This document shows positions 18,408-27,704 of a DNA stretch of 64,000 nucleotides, one piece after another. Every line of letters starts with the position of its first letter. Position 1 is the stretch's first letter. The notes under the pieces were generated by a model. It searched no databases and had not been told where the DNA came from. It worked only from the letters and a program-made list of their open reading frames with translations. Source of the stretch: CAXQZM01 sp965229645. Lineage in GTDB: Bacteria > Pseudomonadota > Alphaproteobacteria > UBA7985. The position numbers and the translations under genes are program-made. The DNA is taken from contig OZ245893.1 of assembly GCA_965229645.1 (NCBI GenBank), positions 1,178,001 through 1,242,000 on the forward strand, written 5' to 3'.

Positions 18408-18900
18408 TGGTTTATTTTAACAAGCATAGATCGCCTCCCCTCCTGCCTTTGTGACAGCACCGCAACCCGAAGGTCCCATGGCTGGTTGCCCTAGAACACC
18501 TCCCGCCGCAGCTTTGCGCGAATGCAAGACTTGCAAAGCAGCTATGCTGGCGCGCTTAAGCCCCGATTCCCGCCCTGGTGCAAGGGGCAATTCGTGCTGA
18601 GGCCACGTTTTTCCAAAGCCTGGGGGCGCGCCAAAGGCCTGCCAAGCTGGGTTGCCTAAGCACGCGCGCACGGCGCGCGCGCGTCCGCGCGCCCCTAAGC
18701 CCTTGAAATGCTTGACCTTGTTTTCTGTTCAACCCAGCGTTTGGCGCGCGCAGAATGCGCAGGCGCGATTGGGGTATTGGGGCCACAAAGGTTTGAACAG
18801 TTTCTTGAATTTTTGTTGCCAAGGGTTTCGAAACCTCTTAACGGTAGAATTTGGGTGCAACTGTTTTGCAAATAACCGCAAGATATAAGGAGGCATAAGC
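18408..18900. promoter_or_regulatory. Divergent intergenic region between aapJ and the BCCT gene
   Basis: About 490 bp without a supported gene. It must hold the promoters for both divergent transcripts, but no clear -35/-10 pair was identified. A GC-rich alternating GCGC tract lies at 18662-18692. A strong ribosome site AAGGAGG is 7 nt before the BCCT start. Confidence 0.4.
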
Positions 18901-20550
18901 ATGAAACCACCCCTAACCAGCTTACCCATTCGCGTCGCGAGCGAGGGGTTCTACTCTGGGTTCTCAGAGTACGTGACCATTTCGGGAAAAATCATCATCG
19001 GGGCCCTGATCCTCTGGGCCATCGTCGTCCCTGAGAATGCAGCCTTCGTTCTGGACGCCATCAAAGGCTTTATCTTGAGCTCCTTCAGCTACTGGTACAT
19101 CTATATCATGGCGGCCTTTGTGATTTGTTGCCTAGGTCTCGCCATCTGGCCCGCGGCAGGGCGTTTGAAGCTGGGGTTGGAGCATGATCAGCCCGAGTTT
19201 TCAAACTTCTCTTGGTTCTCCATGATGTTTGGCGCGGGCATCGGCATCGGCATGCTGACCTTCGCCACCGCAGAACCGATCTATCACTTCGCGTCCAACC
19301 CCTCGACCATTATGGGGCTGACGGAACCAGAAACGGCGGGCAACGTGCGCGCCGCCTACGTTTGGTCCTTCACGCACTGGGGCCTTGCCGCCTGGTCCGC
19401 TTACGCTATTGTCGGGCTTTCGCTTGGCTATTTTGCCTATCGCCGTGGCCTTCCTCTCACCATTCGCTCGGCGCTCACGCCGCTGTTTGGCCCGTCTTTG
19501 TCGGGCCCGCTCGGCCATGTGATCGACGTGGTCGCGGTCGTGGCAACGGTCTTGGGCGTGGCGCAAACCCTCGGGTTCGGCGTAGAACAGTTCGTTGCGG
19601 GCCTGCACCGCATCGGGTTCGGCGATTGGCTCTTAACGGAAGCCGCCGATGGCAAAAAAGAGGTCTCGGGCCTTGCCATCATCTTTGCCCTGATCATCAT
19701 TATGGGGGCCTCCACCCTCTCCGCGCTCTCAGGCGTCGGCAAGGGCATCAAGTGGCTCTCCAACATCAATATGGGATTGAGTTTTTTCTTGCTCGCCTTC
19801 TTCCTTTTGTTCGGGTCCACCTTCTTTGGCCTTCAGGCATTCTTCGTGGGCATCCTCGACTATCTTTGGTCGATCCCGCAGAACATCTTCACGGTTTGGA
19901 GTTCCGATGGTGTTGAAGGGTCGCAGGCCGCCCAATTGGCAGGTTGGCAGGGCGACTGGACCGTATTCTATTGGGCCTGGTGGATCGCTTTTGCTCCCTT
20001 TGTTGGGGTGTTCTTGGCGCGCATTTCCAAGGGCCGTTCTGTCCGCGAATACGTGCTTGGGGCCATGATCGTCCCCGCCCTCATGTGTTTCGTCTGGTTT
20101 GCCATGGTCGGCGGCACCGCCATTGATCTGGAACTGAGCGGAGCAGCCGAAGGGGCCATCATGGGCGCAGGCCTGTCCGATCAGCTGTTTGCCACCTTGG
20201 CCGTCATCCTCAACTCCTCGCTTACGTGGATCATGTCGGTTATCGTCGTCATTTTGCTGCTGACCTACCTGGTGACGTCGGCAGATTCGGCGGTGCTGAT
20301 CATCAACACCATCAACGCCGCTGGCGACGAAGGCCCCAAGGCACGTCCCCATATTCTATTTTGGGGCGGGGCTTTGGCACTCGTCGTCGGGGGTCTGATT
20401 CTTGCTGGCGGGCTCGAGGCGATCCAGACCGCCATGCTGATCGGCGCCCTGCCCTTCAGCTTGGTCATGGTTCTCATGGGCGCTGCGGTCGTCAAAGCGA
20501 TCTATCGAGACCTGCAGCGCAAGAGCTTGGGCGTTTCGACAGGCGAGTAA
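18901..20550 (+). CDS. BCCT-family transporter (betaine/carnitine/choline type)
   Basis: 549 residues with about 12 membrane helices. The BCCT glycine-rich helix and following signature appear as GAGIGIGMLTFATAEP (111-126); the Trp-rich helix near 355-375 (WTVFYWAWWIAFAPFVGVFLARISKGR) is also typical. The family imports quaternary ammonium compounds or related zwitterions, coupled to Na+ or H+. Short N- and C-tails argue against an osmosensing type such as BetP. The substrate is not determined. Transcription ends at a clear terminator 20 bp downstream. Confidence 0.9.
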   Translation: MKPPLTSLPIRVASEGFYSGFSEYVTISGKIIIGALILWAIVVPENAAFVLDAIKGFILSSFSYWYIYIMAAFVICCLGLAIWPAAGRLKLGLEHDQPEFSNFSWFSMMFGAGIGIGMLTFATAEPIYHFASNPSTIMGLTEPETAGNVRAAYVWSFTHWGLAAWSAYAIVGLSLGYFAYRRGLPLTIRSALTPLFGPSLSGPLGHVIDVVAVVATVLGVAQTLGFGVEQFVAGLHRIGFGDWLLTEAADGKKEVSGLAIIFALIIIMGASTLSALSGVGKGIKWLSNINMGLSFFLLAFFLLFGSTFFGLQAFFVGILDYLWSIPQNIFTVWSSDGVEGSQAAQLAGWQGDWTVFYWAWWIAFAPFVGVFLARISKGRSVREYVLGAMIVPALMCFVWFAMVGGTAIDLELSGAAEGAIMGAGLSDQLFATLAVILNSSLTWIMSVIVVILLLTYLVTSADSAVLIINTINAAGDEGPKARPHILFWGGALALVVGGLILAGGLEAIQTAMLIGALPFSLVMVLMGAAVVKAIYRDLQRKSLGVSTGE

Positions 20551-20568
20551 ATCAGCGTTCAGCACTCA

Positions 20569-20602
20569 AGAAAGGGGTCCTTGCGGCCCCTTTCTCTTTT
20601 CT
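20569..20602 (+). terminator. Rho-independent terminator of the BCCT gene
   Basis: AGAAAGGGG (20569-20577) pairs with CCCCTTTCT (20587-20595) over a 9-nt loop, followed by the pyrimidine tract CTTTTCT. It starts about 20 bp after the stop codon. Confidence 0.8.
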
Positions 20603-20735
20603 GGTGCCCGCAATACTAACGGGAGGTGAGAATGATGCCAACGGGAAAATCGGACTGATCCCTATCGGACCTTGCAAAGGAGGGGACTTGGACCCCGCAG
20701 TGTCGGGGCCGTCTGTTCTTGCGGCCAGCGCTCAG

Positions 20736-20839
20736 TGATGGATGCTGCGACTGCGCGCAGCATGACGTCGTGAGGAAATGTCGGGCCTCTAGAACACCGT
20801 CATCCAGCGCGTAGCGAAGCGAAGTCGCAGGATCCATCA
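20736..20839. repeat. REP-like palindromic repeats, pair
   Basis: Inverted-type copy 20736-20766 with stem ATGCTGCG/CGCAGCAT, and forward copy 20799-20839. The family is the one at 8158, 10995 and 11772, but the first stem carries different, still complementary bases. Confidence 0.75.
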
Positions 20840-20930
20840 CCTGCTATTAGCCCTCAAGCGGAACGCAGATACAAAGAGGGAAGCACGCAACCCAAAATCG
20901 GCCCCTGCCGTTCTTGCGGCCAGCGCTCAG

Positions 20931-21029
20931 TGACGGATGCTGCGACTGCGCGCAGCATGACGTCGTGCGAGGATGCACGCGCTTAGATTGGGTGCCACTC
21001 AGCGCGGAGCGAAGTCGCGAAATCCATCA
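20931..21029. repeat. REP-like palindromic repeats, second pair
   Basis: Copy 20931-20961, within a block of about 60 bp that repeats 20711-20771 almost exactly, and a degenerate forward copy at 20996-21029. The interval 20603-21034 holds these repeats and no convincing gene. Confidence 0.7.
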
Positions 21030-21034
21030 ATAGA

Positions 21035-21577
21035 TCAAGCTGCGATCCCGAGTACGAGGCCAGCCCAGAGTCCCGTCAGCGCGACCGCTGCTAGGCGGTA
21101 CCCTTGCTTGCGGGTCCAGTTTTTCGATTGCAAGTAGAGGGACCCCAAAATGGCGCCGAAGACGCCGTGACCGACCAAGATGTGGAGCGACGAAACGATC
21201 GACTCCCAACCAAAGGGTTCACCGAGCCGATAGGGTTTGACGACCAATAGGCCGAAGACCCAGAAAAAAACCGACACCAATACCCCAACAAACACGGCTC
21301 GCCGCAAAGTCTTGATCGTATGACCGAAGACTAGGCCGAAGATCAGGCCCATGAGGCCGCTAAAGAACATATGCATGGCAAAGGCGACCGAAACCGACGA
21401 AGCCTGAAAGCGAACTGCCGCCAGCTCCATCGCGCCTGTCGATATCAGCAGAGCGCCAATAATCGCGCCCGACACGAGCCCGACGGGAAGACCCGCCAAA
21501 GCACAGATTCCCATATCTTGCAGCCTTAGAAAACGACGCGGCGTCCCTTGGCTGGTCTCGGATTGTGTTTCGATCAT
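21035..21577 (-). CDS. Membrane protein of unknown function
   Basis: 180 residues from ATG 21577, preferred over an ATG 66 bp upstream because the protein then begins with a normal polar N-tail. Four to five membrane helices follow (for example LPVGLVSGAIIGALLISTGAM, MHMFFSGLMGLIFGLVFGH, VFVGVLVSVFFWVFGLLVV, HGVFGAILGSLY, LAAVALTGLWAGLVLGIA). No family was recognised. A small-residue-rich helix pattern suggests a compact bundle. It ends next to the REP-like repeats and follows the DUF2147 gene with a gap of 88 bp. Confidence 0.65.
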   Translation of the reverse strand: MIETQSETSQGTPRRFLRLQDMGICALAGLPVGLVSGAIIGALLISTGAMELAAVRFQASSVSVAFAMHMFFSGLMGLIFGLVFGHTIKTLRRAVFVGVLVSVFFWVFGLLVVKPYRLGEPFGWESIVSSLHILVGHGVFGAILGSLYLQSKNWTRKQGYRLAAVALTGLWAGLVLGIAA

Positions 21578-21665
21578 CGCGCCTGATCTAGGTTTGAGTG
21601 CCCTTTTTGGTCGCGGTCCAAGAGGCAGGGCCCGTGAGATCAAGACCCTCCCCTCATACCAGTGC

Positions 21666-22049
21666 TTAGAGCCGCTGCATCGTCACGGAGCGGCAGAAGA
21701 ACTGAATACAGGCCCGGAGCGTGAGGGACTCGTCGGTCAGTTCGCGAATGGTTGCTTTCAACTGCGGCGCGCCACCAGGGGGTTTTAGCTTGCCCTTTGT
21801 GTAGCTTCCGTCACTTTCTTGCTTAAAGTCCCAGAACAGGCGATACCCTACCAAGTTCTGGTCTGCCTTGTCCCCCTGCACCTCGACAATGGTCCCGCAC
21901 AGCCCCTCATCGCAGGCCGCGACCTCAATCACTGGGTTGCCGCCGCCCATATCTGCGCCGAGCCACTGCCCCTCAAGGGATTGGGCCTGGGCCGACACAG
22001 CGGAAACGAACGCGAGGAAGGGAATCAGAACTTTAAGCATGCGCCGCAT
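21666..22049 (-). CDS. DUF2147-like secreted protein
   Basis: 127 residues. A signal peptide (about 1-23, ending AQA) precedes a small beta-rich domain with the DUF2147 features GQWLGADMGG near the start, two Cys in ACDEGLCGTIVEV, and LTLRACIQFFCRS near the C-terminus. The four Cys could form disulfides in the periplasm. The biochemical role of the family is not known to me. Confidence 0.7.
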   Translation of the reverse strand: MRRMLKVLIPFLAFVSAVSAQAQSLEGQWLGADMGGGNPVIEVAACDEGLCGTIVEVQGDKADQNLVGYRLFWDFKQESDGSYTKGKLKPPGGAPQLKATIRELTDESLTLRACIQFFCRSVTMQRL

Positions 22050-22195
22050 CTATATCGCCCGCTTCCCGTTTCAAGGGGCTGTTCCCGCTCGTCCGCAAAA
22101 TGCCCAATATGTCGCAAGGCCTCGCAACACTGTGATCTTACCCCGAAATCGCGAAACAGTTCTTGGGGTTCCCAAGTGCCGCCTTGCTGTTGGGG

Positions 22196-22516
22196 TTAGA
22201 TCTTGGGGTCAGGGTTTTCCGTGTTCGCGCCGCCCTCTTGAACCAAGAGGTAGTTCATCGTCGAGGCCGCGTGGCGAAAGGTCATGGCCTCTTGATAGTC
22301 GGGGTCCTGGAACCAGGCGTCCACATGGGCCTTGGACGGGAATTCAAGGATCACCAAACGCCCATCGTAGTCTTGCCCCTCGACACAGGTAAAGGCCTCG
22401 CCGCGGGTCAGAAACTTGCCGCCATATTTCTTGACGATCGGCGGCGTTCTGTCCGTGTACTTCTTATAGGTTTGCGCGTCGTGGATCGACATCAGGGCGA
22501 CAACATAGGCTGGCAT
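22196..22516 (-). CDS. DUF1330 family protein, copy A
   Basis: 106 residues with the DUF1330 dimeric ferredoxin-like fold pattern: AYVVALMSIHDAQTYKKYTD, GGKFLTRGEAFTCVEG, and GRLVILEFPSKAHVDAWFQDPDYQEA. Small cytoplasmic protein; function not established. A tandem paralogue lies 15 bp upstream. Confidence 0.8.
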   Translation of the reverse strand: MPAYVVALMSIHDAQTYKKYTDRTPPIVKKYGGKFLTRGEAFTCVEGQDYDGRLVILEFPSKAHVDAWFQDPDYQEAMTFRHAASTMNYLLVQEGGANTENPDPKI

Positions 22517-22531
22517 GGACTTTTCCCTTAT

Positions 22532-22852
22532 TTAGACACCTGGGTCCGGCAGGTCGGTATATTCGACCCCCTCAATGACGGTGAGCATGTGGGTGGTTGC
22601 GGCTGCGTGGCGAAGTTTGGCGACCTCGCGGTAGGCGGGGTCGGAAAACATGGCGATGGCGGCGTCCTTAGTTGGAAACTGCGCAACCACCAAACGCCCC
22701 TCGCATGACGTCCCTTCCAGGTTCGTCACGTCGCCCCCGCGCACCAAATACCGCCCGCCGAACCGATGGGTATGCGGGGCCGCCAGGCGCGCGTACTCGC
22801 GCAGTTTTTCCGTGTCGTGGACGGTCATGCGGGCAACGACATAAGCGGCCAT
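22532..22852 (-). CDS. DUF1330 family protein, copy B
   Basis: 106 residues, same length and layout as copy A but clearly diverged (AYVVARMTVHDTEKLREYAR, GGRYLVRGGDVTNLEG, GRLVVAQFPTKDAAIAMFSDPAYRE). The pair is probably an old tandem duplication, transcribed with the leucine-dehydrogenase-like gene, whose stop is 2 bp upstream. Confidence 0.8.
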   Translation of the reverse strand: MAAYVVARMTVHDTEKLREYARLAAPHTHRFGGRYLVRGGDVTNLEGTSCEGRLVVAQFPTKDAAIAMFSDPAYREVAKLRHAAATTHMLTVIEGVEYTDLPDPGV

Positions 22853-22854
22853 GT

Positions 22855-23901
22855 TTAAGACCCTCCTTGTTCAAGACGCTCGCGCGCCATGGCGTCGGCA
22901 AGGGCGGCGGTCGAGCGGTCTTCGGATTTGGCGCGTCTTAGAATGGATCGAATTGTTGGTTGCAAGCCTTCTATTCGCTCGATGGCGGCGTGTCGCGATG
23001 GCGTGGAAAAAATGACGGTAGAGGCCCCCATCATCCCGCCCGCGTTCACAACGTAGTCGGGGACGTAGGCGATCCCTGCCTGCCGCAAGCTTTCCCCATG
23101 TCGATCCTCGGCCAGTTGATTGTTGGCAAGACCGCAGATCGCCTTGGCCCTGATCTCTGGAATGGTACGGTCGTTGAGGCCGCCGCCAAGGGCGCAAGGG
23201 GCAAAGACATCTACCTCAGCAGCATGAATGCGCGCGGGATCCAGGGCGGTCGCGCCAAAAGCTTCGACGGCCCGCTGCGCCGCCGCCTTCTGAACGTCTG
23301 CCACGACCAGCGCAACGCCCGCTTCATGCAGACGCTCCGCCAAGGCAAAGCCCGTGGCGCCGAGCCCTTGAATCGCCACGCGCAGGCCCCGCAGATCGGT
23401 CTGACCAAAGGTGACGTCGGCCACGGCCCTGATCCCCATCAATCCCCCTAAAGCGGTGAAGGCCGACGGGTTGAATCCTGGTTCGTACTGGGAAGCGCGC
23501 GCGAATACATATTTGCACCGTTCGGCAAGGATGTCCGCGTCGGCGGGACCAACGCCTACGTCGATGGCGGTCCAGTATCGGCCCGCGAGGGATTGTACAT
23601 GGGCCGCAAAGGCGCGCAGGAGGTCGGGTTTTTCTGGGCGGCGCGGATCGGCCATGATGACGCACTTGCCCCCGCCCAAGGGCAGGTCCGCGAGCGCGTT
23701 TTTGTAGCTCATGCCCTTGGCGAGCCGTAGCACGTCGCGCAACGCCTCCTGCTCACTGGCGTAGGCCTGCATTCGACACCCTCCCGCCGCAGGGCCAAGG
23801 ACCGTCGAATGGAGCGCGATTAGGGCCTTGAGTCCGACCTTGGGCGCGGAGCAAAACAGGACCTGCTCGTGCCCATCAAAGTCTGGGTGGTCAAAGATCA
23901 T
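22855..23901 (-). CDS. Leucine dehydrogenase-like Glu/Leu/Phe/Val dehydrogenase
   Basis: 348 residues, the octameric LeuDH size. The substrate loop LGPAAGGCRMQAYAS, the catalytic/substrate lysines in MSYKNALADLPLGGGK (K67 and K79) and a Rossmann AIQGLGATGFALAE near 175 are all present, as is the DVFAPCALGG motif. It would oxidatively deaminate branched-chain or aromatic amino acids with NAD+. Two DUF1330 genes follow at once. Substrate choice among Leu, Val and Phe cannot be read from sequence alone. Confidence 0.88.
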   Translation of the reverse strand: MIFDHPDFDGHEQVLFCSAPKVGLKALIALHSTVLGPAAGGCRMQAYASEQEALRDVLRLAKGMSYKNALADLPLGGGKCVIMADPRRPEKPDLLRAFAAHVQSLAGRYWTAIDVGVGPADADILAERCKYVFARASQYEPGFNPSAFTALGGLMGIRAVADVTFGQTDLRGLRVAIQGLGATGFALAERLHEAGVALVVADVQKAAAQRAVEAFGATALDPARIHAAEVDVFAPCALGGGLNDRTIPEIRAKAICGLANNQLAEDRHGESLRQAGIAYVPDYVVNAGGMMGASTVIFSTPSRHAAIERIEGLQPTIRSILRRAKSEDRSTAALADAMARERLEQGGS

Positions 23902-23914
23902 GGGGCAGCTTTCT

Positions 23915-24076
23915 TATACCGAGGGTCGTTTGCAACGCCCCATGTGTTGCGTGTCTGCGCCACGCAGGCTGCGTTCCCACTTGCTCGCTCGTCCTTAAGA
24001 ATACTGAATTTGCAATTCAGTATTTTCCGCGTCCATCAAAGGCTCGACGAGAGGAACTTTCCCGCCGCTAGTGTTA
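23915..24076 (-). repeat. MITE-like structured repeat, inverted copy
   Basis: About 160 bp, the reverse complement of the copies at 26199-26487 and 27705-27863. It contains the palindrome AATACTGAAT/AATTCAGTATT and the block CGCCACGCAGGCTGCGTTCC shared by all copies. It fills the gap between the tsf stop and the dehydrogenase gene. Confidence 0.75.
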
Positions 24077-24111
24077 CCGACATGACGCCCCGCCATCCCA
24101 TCCTTCAGGCC

Positions 24112-25041
24112 TTATCTCGTCATGGCCGCGACTTCGGCGGCGAAGTCGTCGGCCTGTTTTTCCATCCCTTCGCCCAGTTGGAAACGGGCAAAGGCGGTGA
24201 GACGAACCTCCGCGCCCAAGTCCTTGGACGCCTTCGCCAAAACATCGACGATCTTGCTTTCGCCATCGACCACGAACACTTGATCCATGAGGCAGCGTTC
24301 CTGCTTGAACTTGGCCAAACGCCCCTCGACCATCTTTGCAATGATCGCCTCTGGTCGGCCAGACTCGCGCGCCTGCTCGAGCAAGATGTTGCGTTCCTTT
24401 TCGATCAAATCAGGGTCCAAGTCCGCTGCCGCGATGGCGGCGGGCACTGGATCCGCCGCCGCGACGTGCATACACAGCTGCTTACCCAGCGCGGCTAAGG
24501 CGTCTTTGTCGGCACTTGAGTCGAGCGCGACCAGCACGCCGATCTTGCCCAAACCTTCGACAACGGGGTTGTGCATGTAGGAAACAACTACGCCGTCGGA
24601 AACCTCCAACACTTGGCTGCGGCGGATGCTCATGTTTTCCCCGATGGTCGCGATTTTGTCGGTCAGTTCATCGGCGACCGAACGGCCTGTTCCTGGGTAA
24701 TCCAGCGCCGCGAGCGCCGCCGCGTCGGCGCCAGTTTCCAAGGTTAGGGTCGCAAGCGTGGTGACAAATCCCTGAAAGGACTCGTTGCGCGCGACAAAGT
24801 CGGTTTCCGAATTTACCTCCAAAACCGCGCCCTTGGTGCCCGCGACCTTCACGGCGACCAACCCCTCAACCGCTGCGCGGTCGGATTTTTTTGCTGCCTT
24901 CGAAAGACCTTTGACGCGGAGCCAATCGACGGCTGCGTCCATATCTGCCTGGGTTTCGGTCAGGGCTTTTTTGCAATCCATCATGCCGGCGGCCGTCGCT
25001 TCGCGCAGTTCACGGACCAGGGCTGGAGTAATCGCTGTCAT
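24112..25041 (-). CDS. tsf: Translation elongation factor Ts
   Basis: 309 residues. The N-terminal UBA-like domain (LVRELREATAAGMMDCKKAL) and the EF-Tu-contacting core motif EVNSETDFVARN are both present. It exchanges GDP on EF-Tu in the cytoplasm. AGAGGA lies 8 nt upstream of the ATG. The gene follows rpsB with a gap of 117 bp that contains the short inverted repeat GGCGCCaccttGGCGCC, the standard operon order. Confidence 0.97.
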   Translation of the reverse strand: MTAITPALVRELREATAAGMMDCKKALTETQADMDAAVDWLRVKGLSKAAKKSDRAAVEGLVAVKVAGTKGAVLEVNSETDFVARNESFQGFVTTLATLTLETGADAAALAALDYPGTGRSVADELTDKIATIGENMSIRRSQVLEVSDGVVVSYMHNPVVEGLGKIGVLVALDSSADKDALAALGKQLCMHVAAADPVPAAIAAADLDPDLIEKERNILLEQARESGRPEAIIAKMVEGRLAKFKQERCLMDQVFVVDGESKIVDVLAKASKDLGAEVRLTAFARFQLGEGMEKQADDFAAEVAAMTR

Positions 25042-25158
25042 GGCTTATGTCCTCTTCAATCAAACTTCTGTCCCAACCTAGGGCTCACGCAGGGCGCGCC
25101 TAGGCTGGGGCTGGTTCTGGAAAAACTGGCTGGCGCCACCTTGGCGCCGGCCAAACTC

Positions 25159-26055
25159 TTAAGAGTCTTCAGTGGCGGCCTGCGCTGGCGCGGCCTCGTG
25201 CGCGTCGCTGACAACCGTTTCTTCGGCGCTAGGCTCTGCTTCCTGGGCAGAATCGGCGTCTTGCGACGGTTCTTCCTGCGCAGGTTCTGAACCCGCGTCC
25301 TCGGTCAAGGCGGCTTCCTCTGGGACGGCCTCAGCCGCGCCGAGATCGACGCCCTTGCCGATCATTTCCGCCTGAATGCCGTCGAGAACAGCGTCCGAGA
25401 CCAATTCGCAGTACAAGTTGATGGCGCGCAAAGCGTCGTCATTGCCAGGAACGGGGTACTCGATGCCGTCGGGATCAGAATTGGAATCAACGATGGCGAC
25501 GACGGGAATTCCCAGCACCTTGGCTTCTGCGATGGCCAGATGCTCCTTATTGGTGTCGATCACAAAAATGATGTCGGGCAAGCCGCCCATATCACGAATG
25601 CCGTTCAGGGTTCGCTTCAACTTTTCATGGTCGCGCGTCAGGTTCAGTTGCTCTTTTTTGGTCAGCGCATTGACTTCGCCGCTGTCGATCTTTTCCTCGA
25701 TGGCGCGCATGCGCTTGATCGAAGCCGAAATGGTTTGCCAATTCGTCAACATGCCGCCAAGCCAGCGGTGATTGACGTAGAACTGTCCCGAGCGCCCAGC
25801 GTATTCGGCGATCAAGTCCGCCGCTTGCCGCTTCGTGCCGACAAACAGCACCCGGCCACCCTTGGCGACGGTTTCGCGCACCGCTTCCAGCGCCCGACCG
25901 AGGAGGGGGACGGTCTGGTCAAGGTTGAGGATGTGAACGCCATTGCGGTCGCCGAAAATGAACTGGCCCATCTTGGGGTTCCAGCGCCGTGTTGAGTGGC
26001 CGAAATGAACACCAGCCTCAATCAGCTGGCGCATGGTAAAGGTTGGCATCGCCAT
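25159..26055 (-). CDS. rpsB: 30S ribosomal protein S2
   Basis: 298 residues from ATG 26055 with AAGGAGAAA 5 nt upstream; an earlier in-frame ATG at 26082 lacks a ribosome site. The family start FTMRQLIEAGVHFGHSTRRWNPKM and FVIDTNKEHLAIAEAKVLGIPVVAIVDSN are intact. About 60 C-terminal residues form an acidic Glu/Ala/Asp-rich tail, an extension seen in several alphaproteobacterial S2 proteins. First gene of the rpsB-tsf unit. Confidence 0.97.
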   Translation of the reverse strand: MAMPTFTMRQLIEAGVHFGHSTRRWNPKMGQFIFGDRNGVHILNLDQTVPLLGRALEAVRETVAKGGRVLFVGTKRQAADLIAEYAGRSGQFYVNHRWLGGMLTNWQTISASIKRMRAIEEKIDSGEVNALTKKEQLNLTRDHEKLKRTLNGIRDMGGLPDIIFVIDTNKEHLAIAEAKVLGIPVVAIVDSNSDPDGIEYPVPGNDDALRAINLYCELVSDAVLDGIQAEMIGKGVDLGAAEAVPEEAALTEDAGSEPAQEEPSQDADSAQEAEPSAEETVVSDAHEAAPAQAATEDS

Positions 26056-26198
26056 GCGGTTTCTCCTTTGGTTGTGCCGCACCAGGGTCTATGTGGTTCA
26101 CCAAAGGGAACCCTGGCTGTGAAGTGAGCCTAGCTCCTAACGCCCTGCCCGCCCAACGCAAGTCCTAAATGTCACGGGGTGCAGACATGAGGACTCGG

Positions 26199-26487
26199 TA
26201 TGACACCAACGCCGCGACGGTTTGATCCTTCGCGGCATTGCTGGACGCAGGATCGAGTGAATTGCAAATTCACTCGATACAAGGACTAGCGACCAAGTGG
26301 GAGCGCAGCCTGCGTGGCGCTTGAACGCAGCCTCAAGGGTCGTTGAAAACGACCCTTGAGCAAAAGCGGACGCAGGATCGAGTGAATTGCAAATTCACTC
26401 GATACAAGGACTAGCGACCAAGTGGGAGCGCAGCCTGCGTGGCGCTTGAACGCCACACAAGGGTCGTTCAAAACGACCCTTGGTATA
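26199..26487 (+). repeat. MITE-like structured repeats, tandem pair
   Basis: One full copy (26199-26360) and one lacking the first 40 bp (26361-26487). Each contains palindrome GAGTGAATTgcAAATTCACTC and a second palindrome of the type AAGGGTCGTTgaaaACGACCCTT. The second copy ends TTGGTATA just before the mnmA stop. Confidence 0.8.
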
Positions 26488-26499
26488 AGACCTCAAACC

Positions 26500-27597
26500 T
26501 CACCCAAGTTCTGCCCCCAGGATAAATCCCCCGCCGAGCAGGCGCGATCCTTGGTAGGCGACGGCGGCTTGTCCTGGGGCGAGGCCGTATTCGGGCACGT
26601 CGAGGCGCAGCTCCCCCGCGCCCACATAGGTTCCTGCCACGGGGGCCATGGTGGAACGGACTTTGATCTCGATGTTTTGGCCTGGCACCACGTCCGCCAA
26701 CCAGTTTTCTTGGTGAATATAAACGCGTTGCTTGGCGAGCGCGGCCTTGGGTCCCACGACCACCTGACGGGCCTGCGGGCGCACCGCGACGACGTAGAGC
26801 GGTTCGGCAAACCCGCCGACCCCGAGGCCGCGCCGCTGGCCGATGGTAAAGCCCACGACGCCGCTGTGTGTTCCCAACACGCGATCATCGTCCATATGCA
26901 CAATGTCGCCAGGGGCGTCGGCCTCGGGCCGCAGTTTGCGCACCACGCTCGCGTAGTCGCCGTTTGGGACAAAGCATATGTCTTGGCTATCGGGCTTGTG
27001 CGCGATGTCGAGACCATATTTTTCGGCCAACACGCGGGTCTGGGTCTTGGGCCAGGCGCCCAAGGGGAAGCGCAGCAGATCCAGTTGTGCGGGCGTGGTT
27101 GCGAACAGAAAGTAGGACTGGTCCTTGCCATCGTCAGCGGCGCGGTGCAGCTCTGGCCCTTCGGCGCCCATGCGCCGCTCGATATAGTGCCCCGTTGCCA
27201 GGGCGTCGGCGCCGAGGTCTTGCGCGGTCGCCATCAGGTCGCGAAACTTGACCGTCTGGTTGCAGCGGACGCACGGGATCGGCGTTTCCCCGCGCAAGTA
27301 AGAGTCCGCAAAGTCGTCCATCACCGCCGCGTGGAAACGGCTCTCGTAGTCCAGAACATAGTGCGGAAACCCGAGCTGGTCGGCGACGCGGCGCGCGTCA
27401 TATATATCTTGACCCGCGCAGCAAGCTCCTGCTTTTTCCAGGGCATAGCCATGATCGTATAGCTGCAGGGTCAGGCCGATCACCTCGTAGCCTTGCTCGT
27501 GCAACAAGGCCGCCGTCACCGCCGAATCAACCCCGCCCGACATGGCGACGACGACGCGCGTGTCCTGCGGGCGCTTGTCAAAACCTAGGGAGTTCAT
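26500..27597 (-). CDS. mnmA: tRNA-specific 2-thiouridylase
   Basis: 365 residues. The PP-loop SGGVDS (20-25) binds ATP; the catalytic Cys are C112 in CVRCN and C208 in DSQDICFVP. It installs the 2-thio group at U34 of Glu, Gln and Lys tRNAs in the cytoplasm. The C-terminal barrel (EYGLAPGQAAVAYQG) is complete. Its 3' end lies 13 bp from a structured repeat. Confidence 0.96.
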   Translation of the reverse strand: MNSLGFDKRPQDTRVVVAMSGGVDSAVTAALLHEQGYEVIGLTLQLYDHGYALEKAGACCAGQDIYDARRVADQLGFPHYVLDYESRFHAAVMDDFADSYLRGETPIPCVRCNQTVKFRDLMATAQDLGADALATGHYIERRMGAEGPELHRAADDGKDQSYFLFATTPAQLDLLRFPLGAWPKTQTRVLAEKYGLDIAHKPDSQDICFVPNGDYASVVRKLRPEADAPGDIVHMDDDRVLGTHSGVVGFTIGQRRGLGVGGFAEPLYVVAVRPQARQVVVGPKAALAKQRVYIHQENWLADVVPGQNIEIKVRSTMAPVAGTYVGAGELRLDVPEYGLAPGQAAVAYQGSRLLGGGFILGAELG

Positions 27598-27704
27598 GGC
27601 GCGAGCCTATAGCAGAACGTTGGCGACGAACAATTCTATTAGGCTCTGATAAGCTGGGAGGTCGCTGCCCCAAAGCGAAGAGGAACAAGCGTTGGAGTTG
27701 ACCC

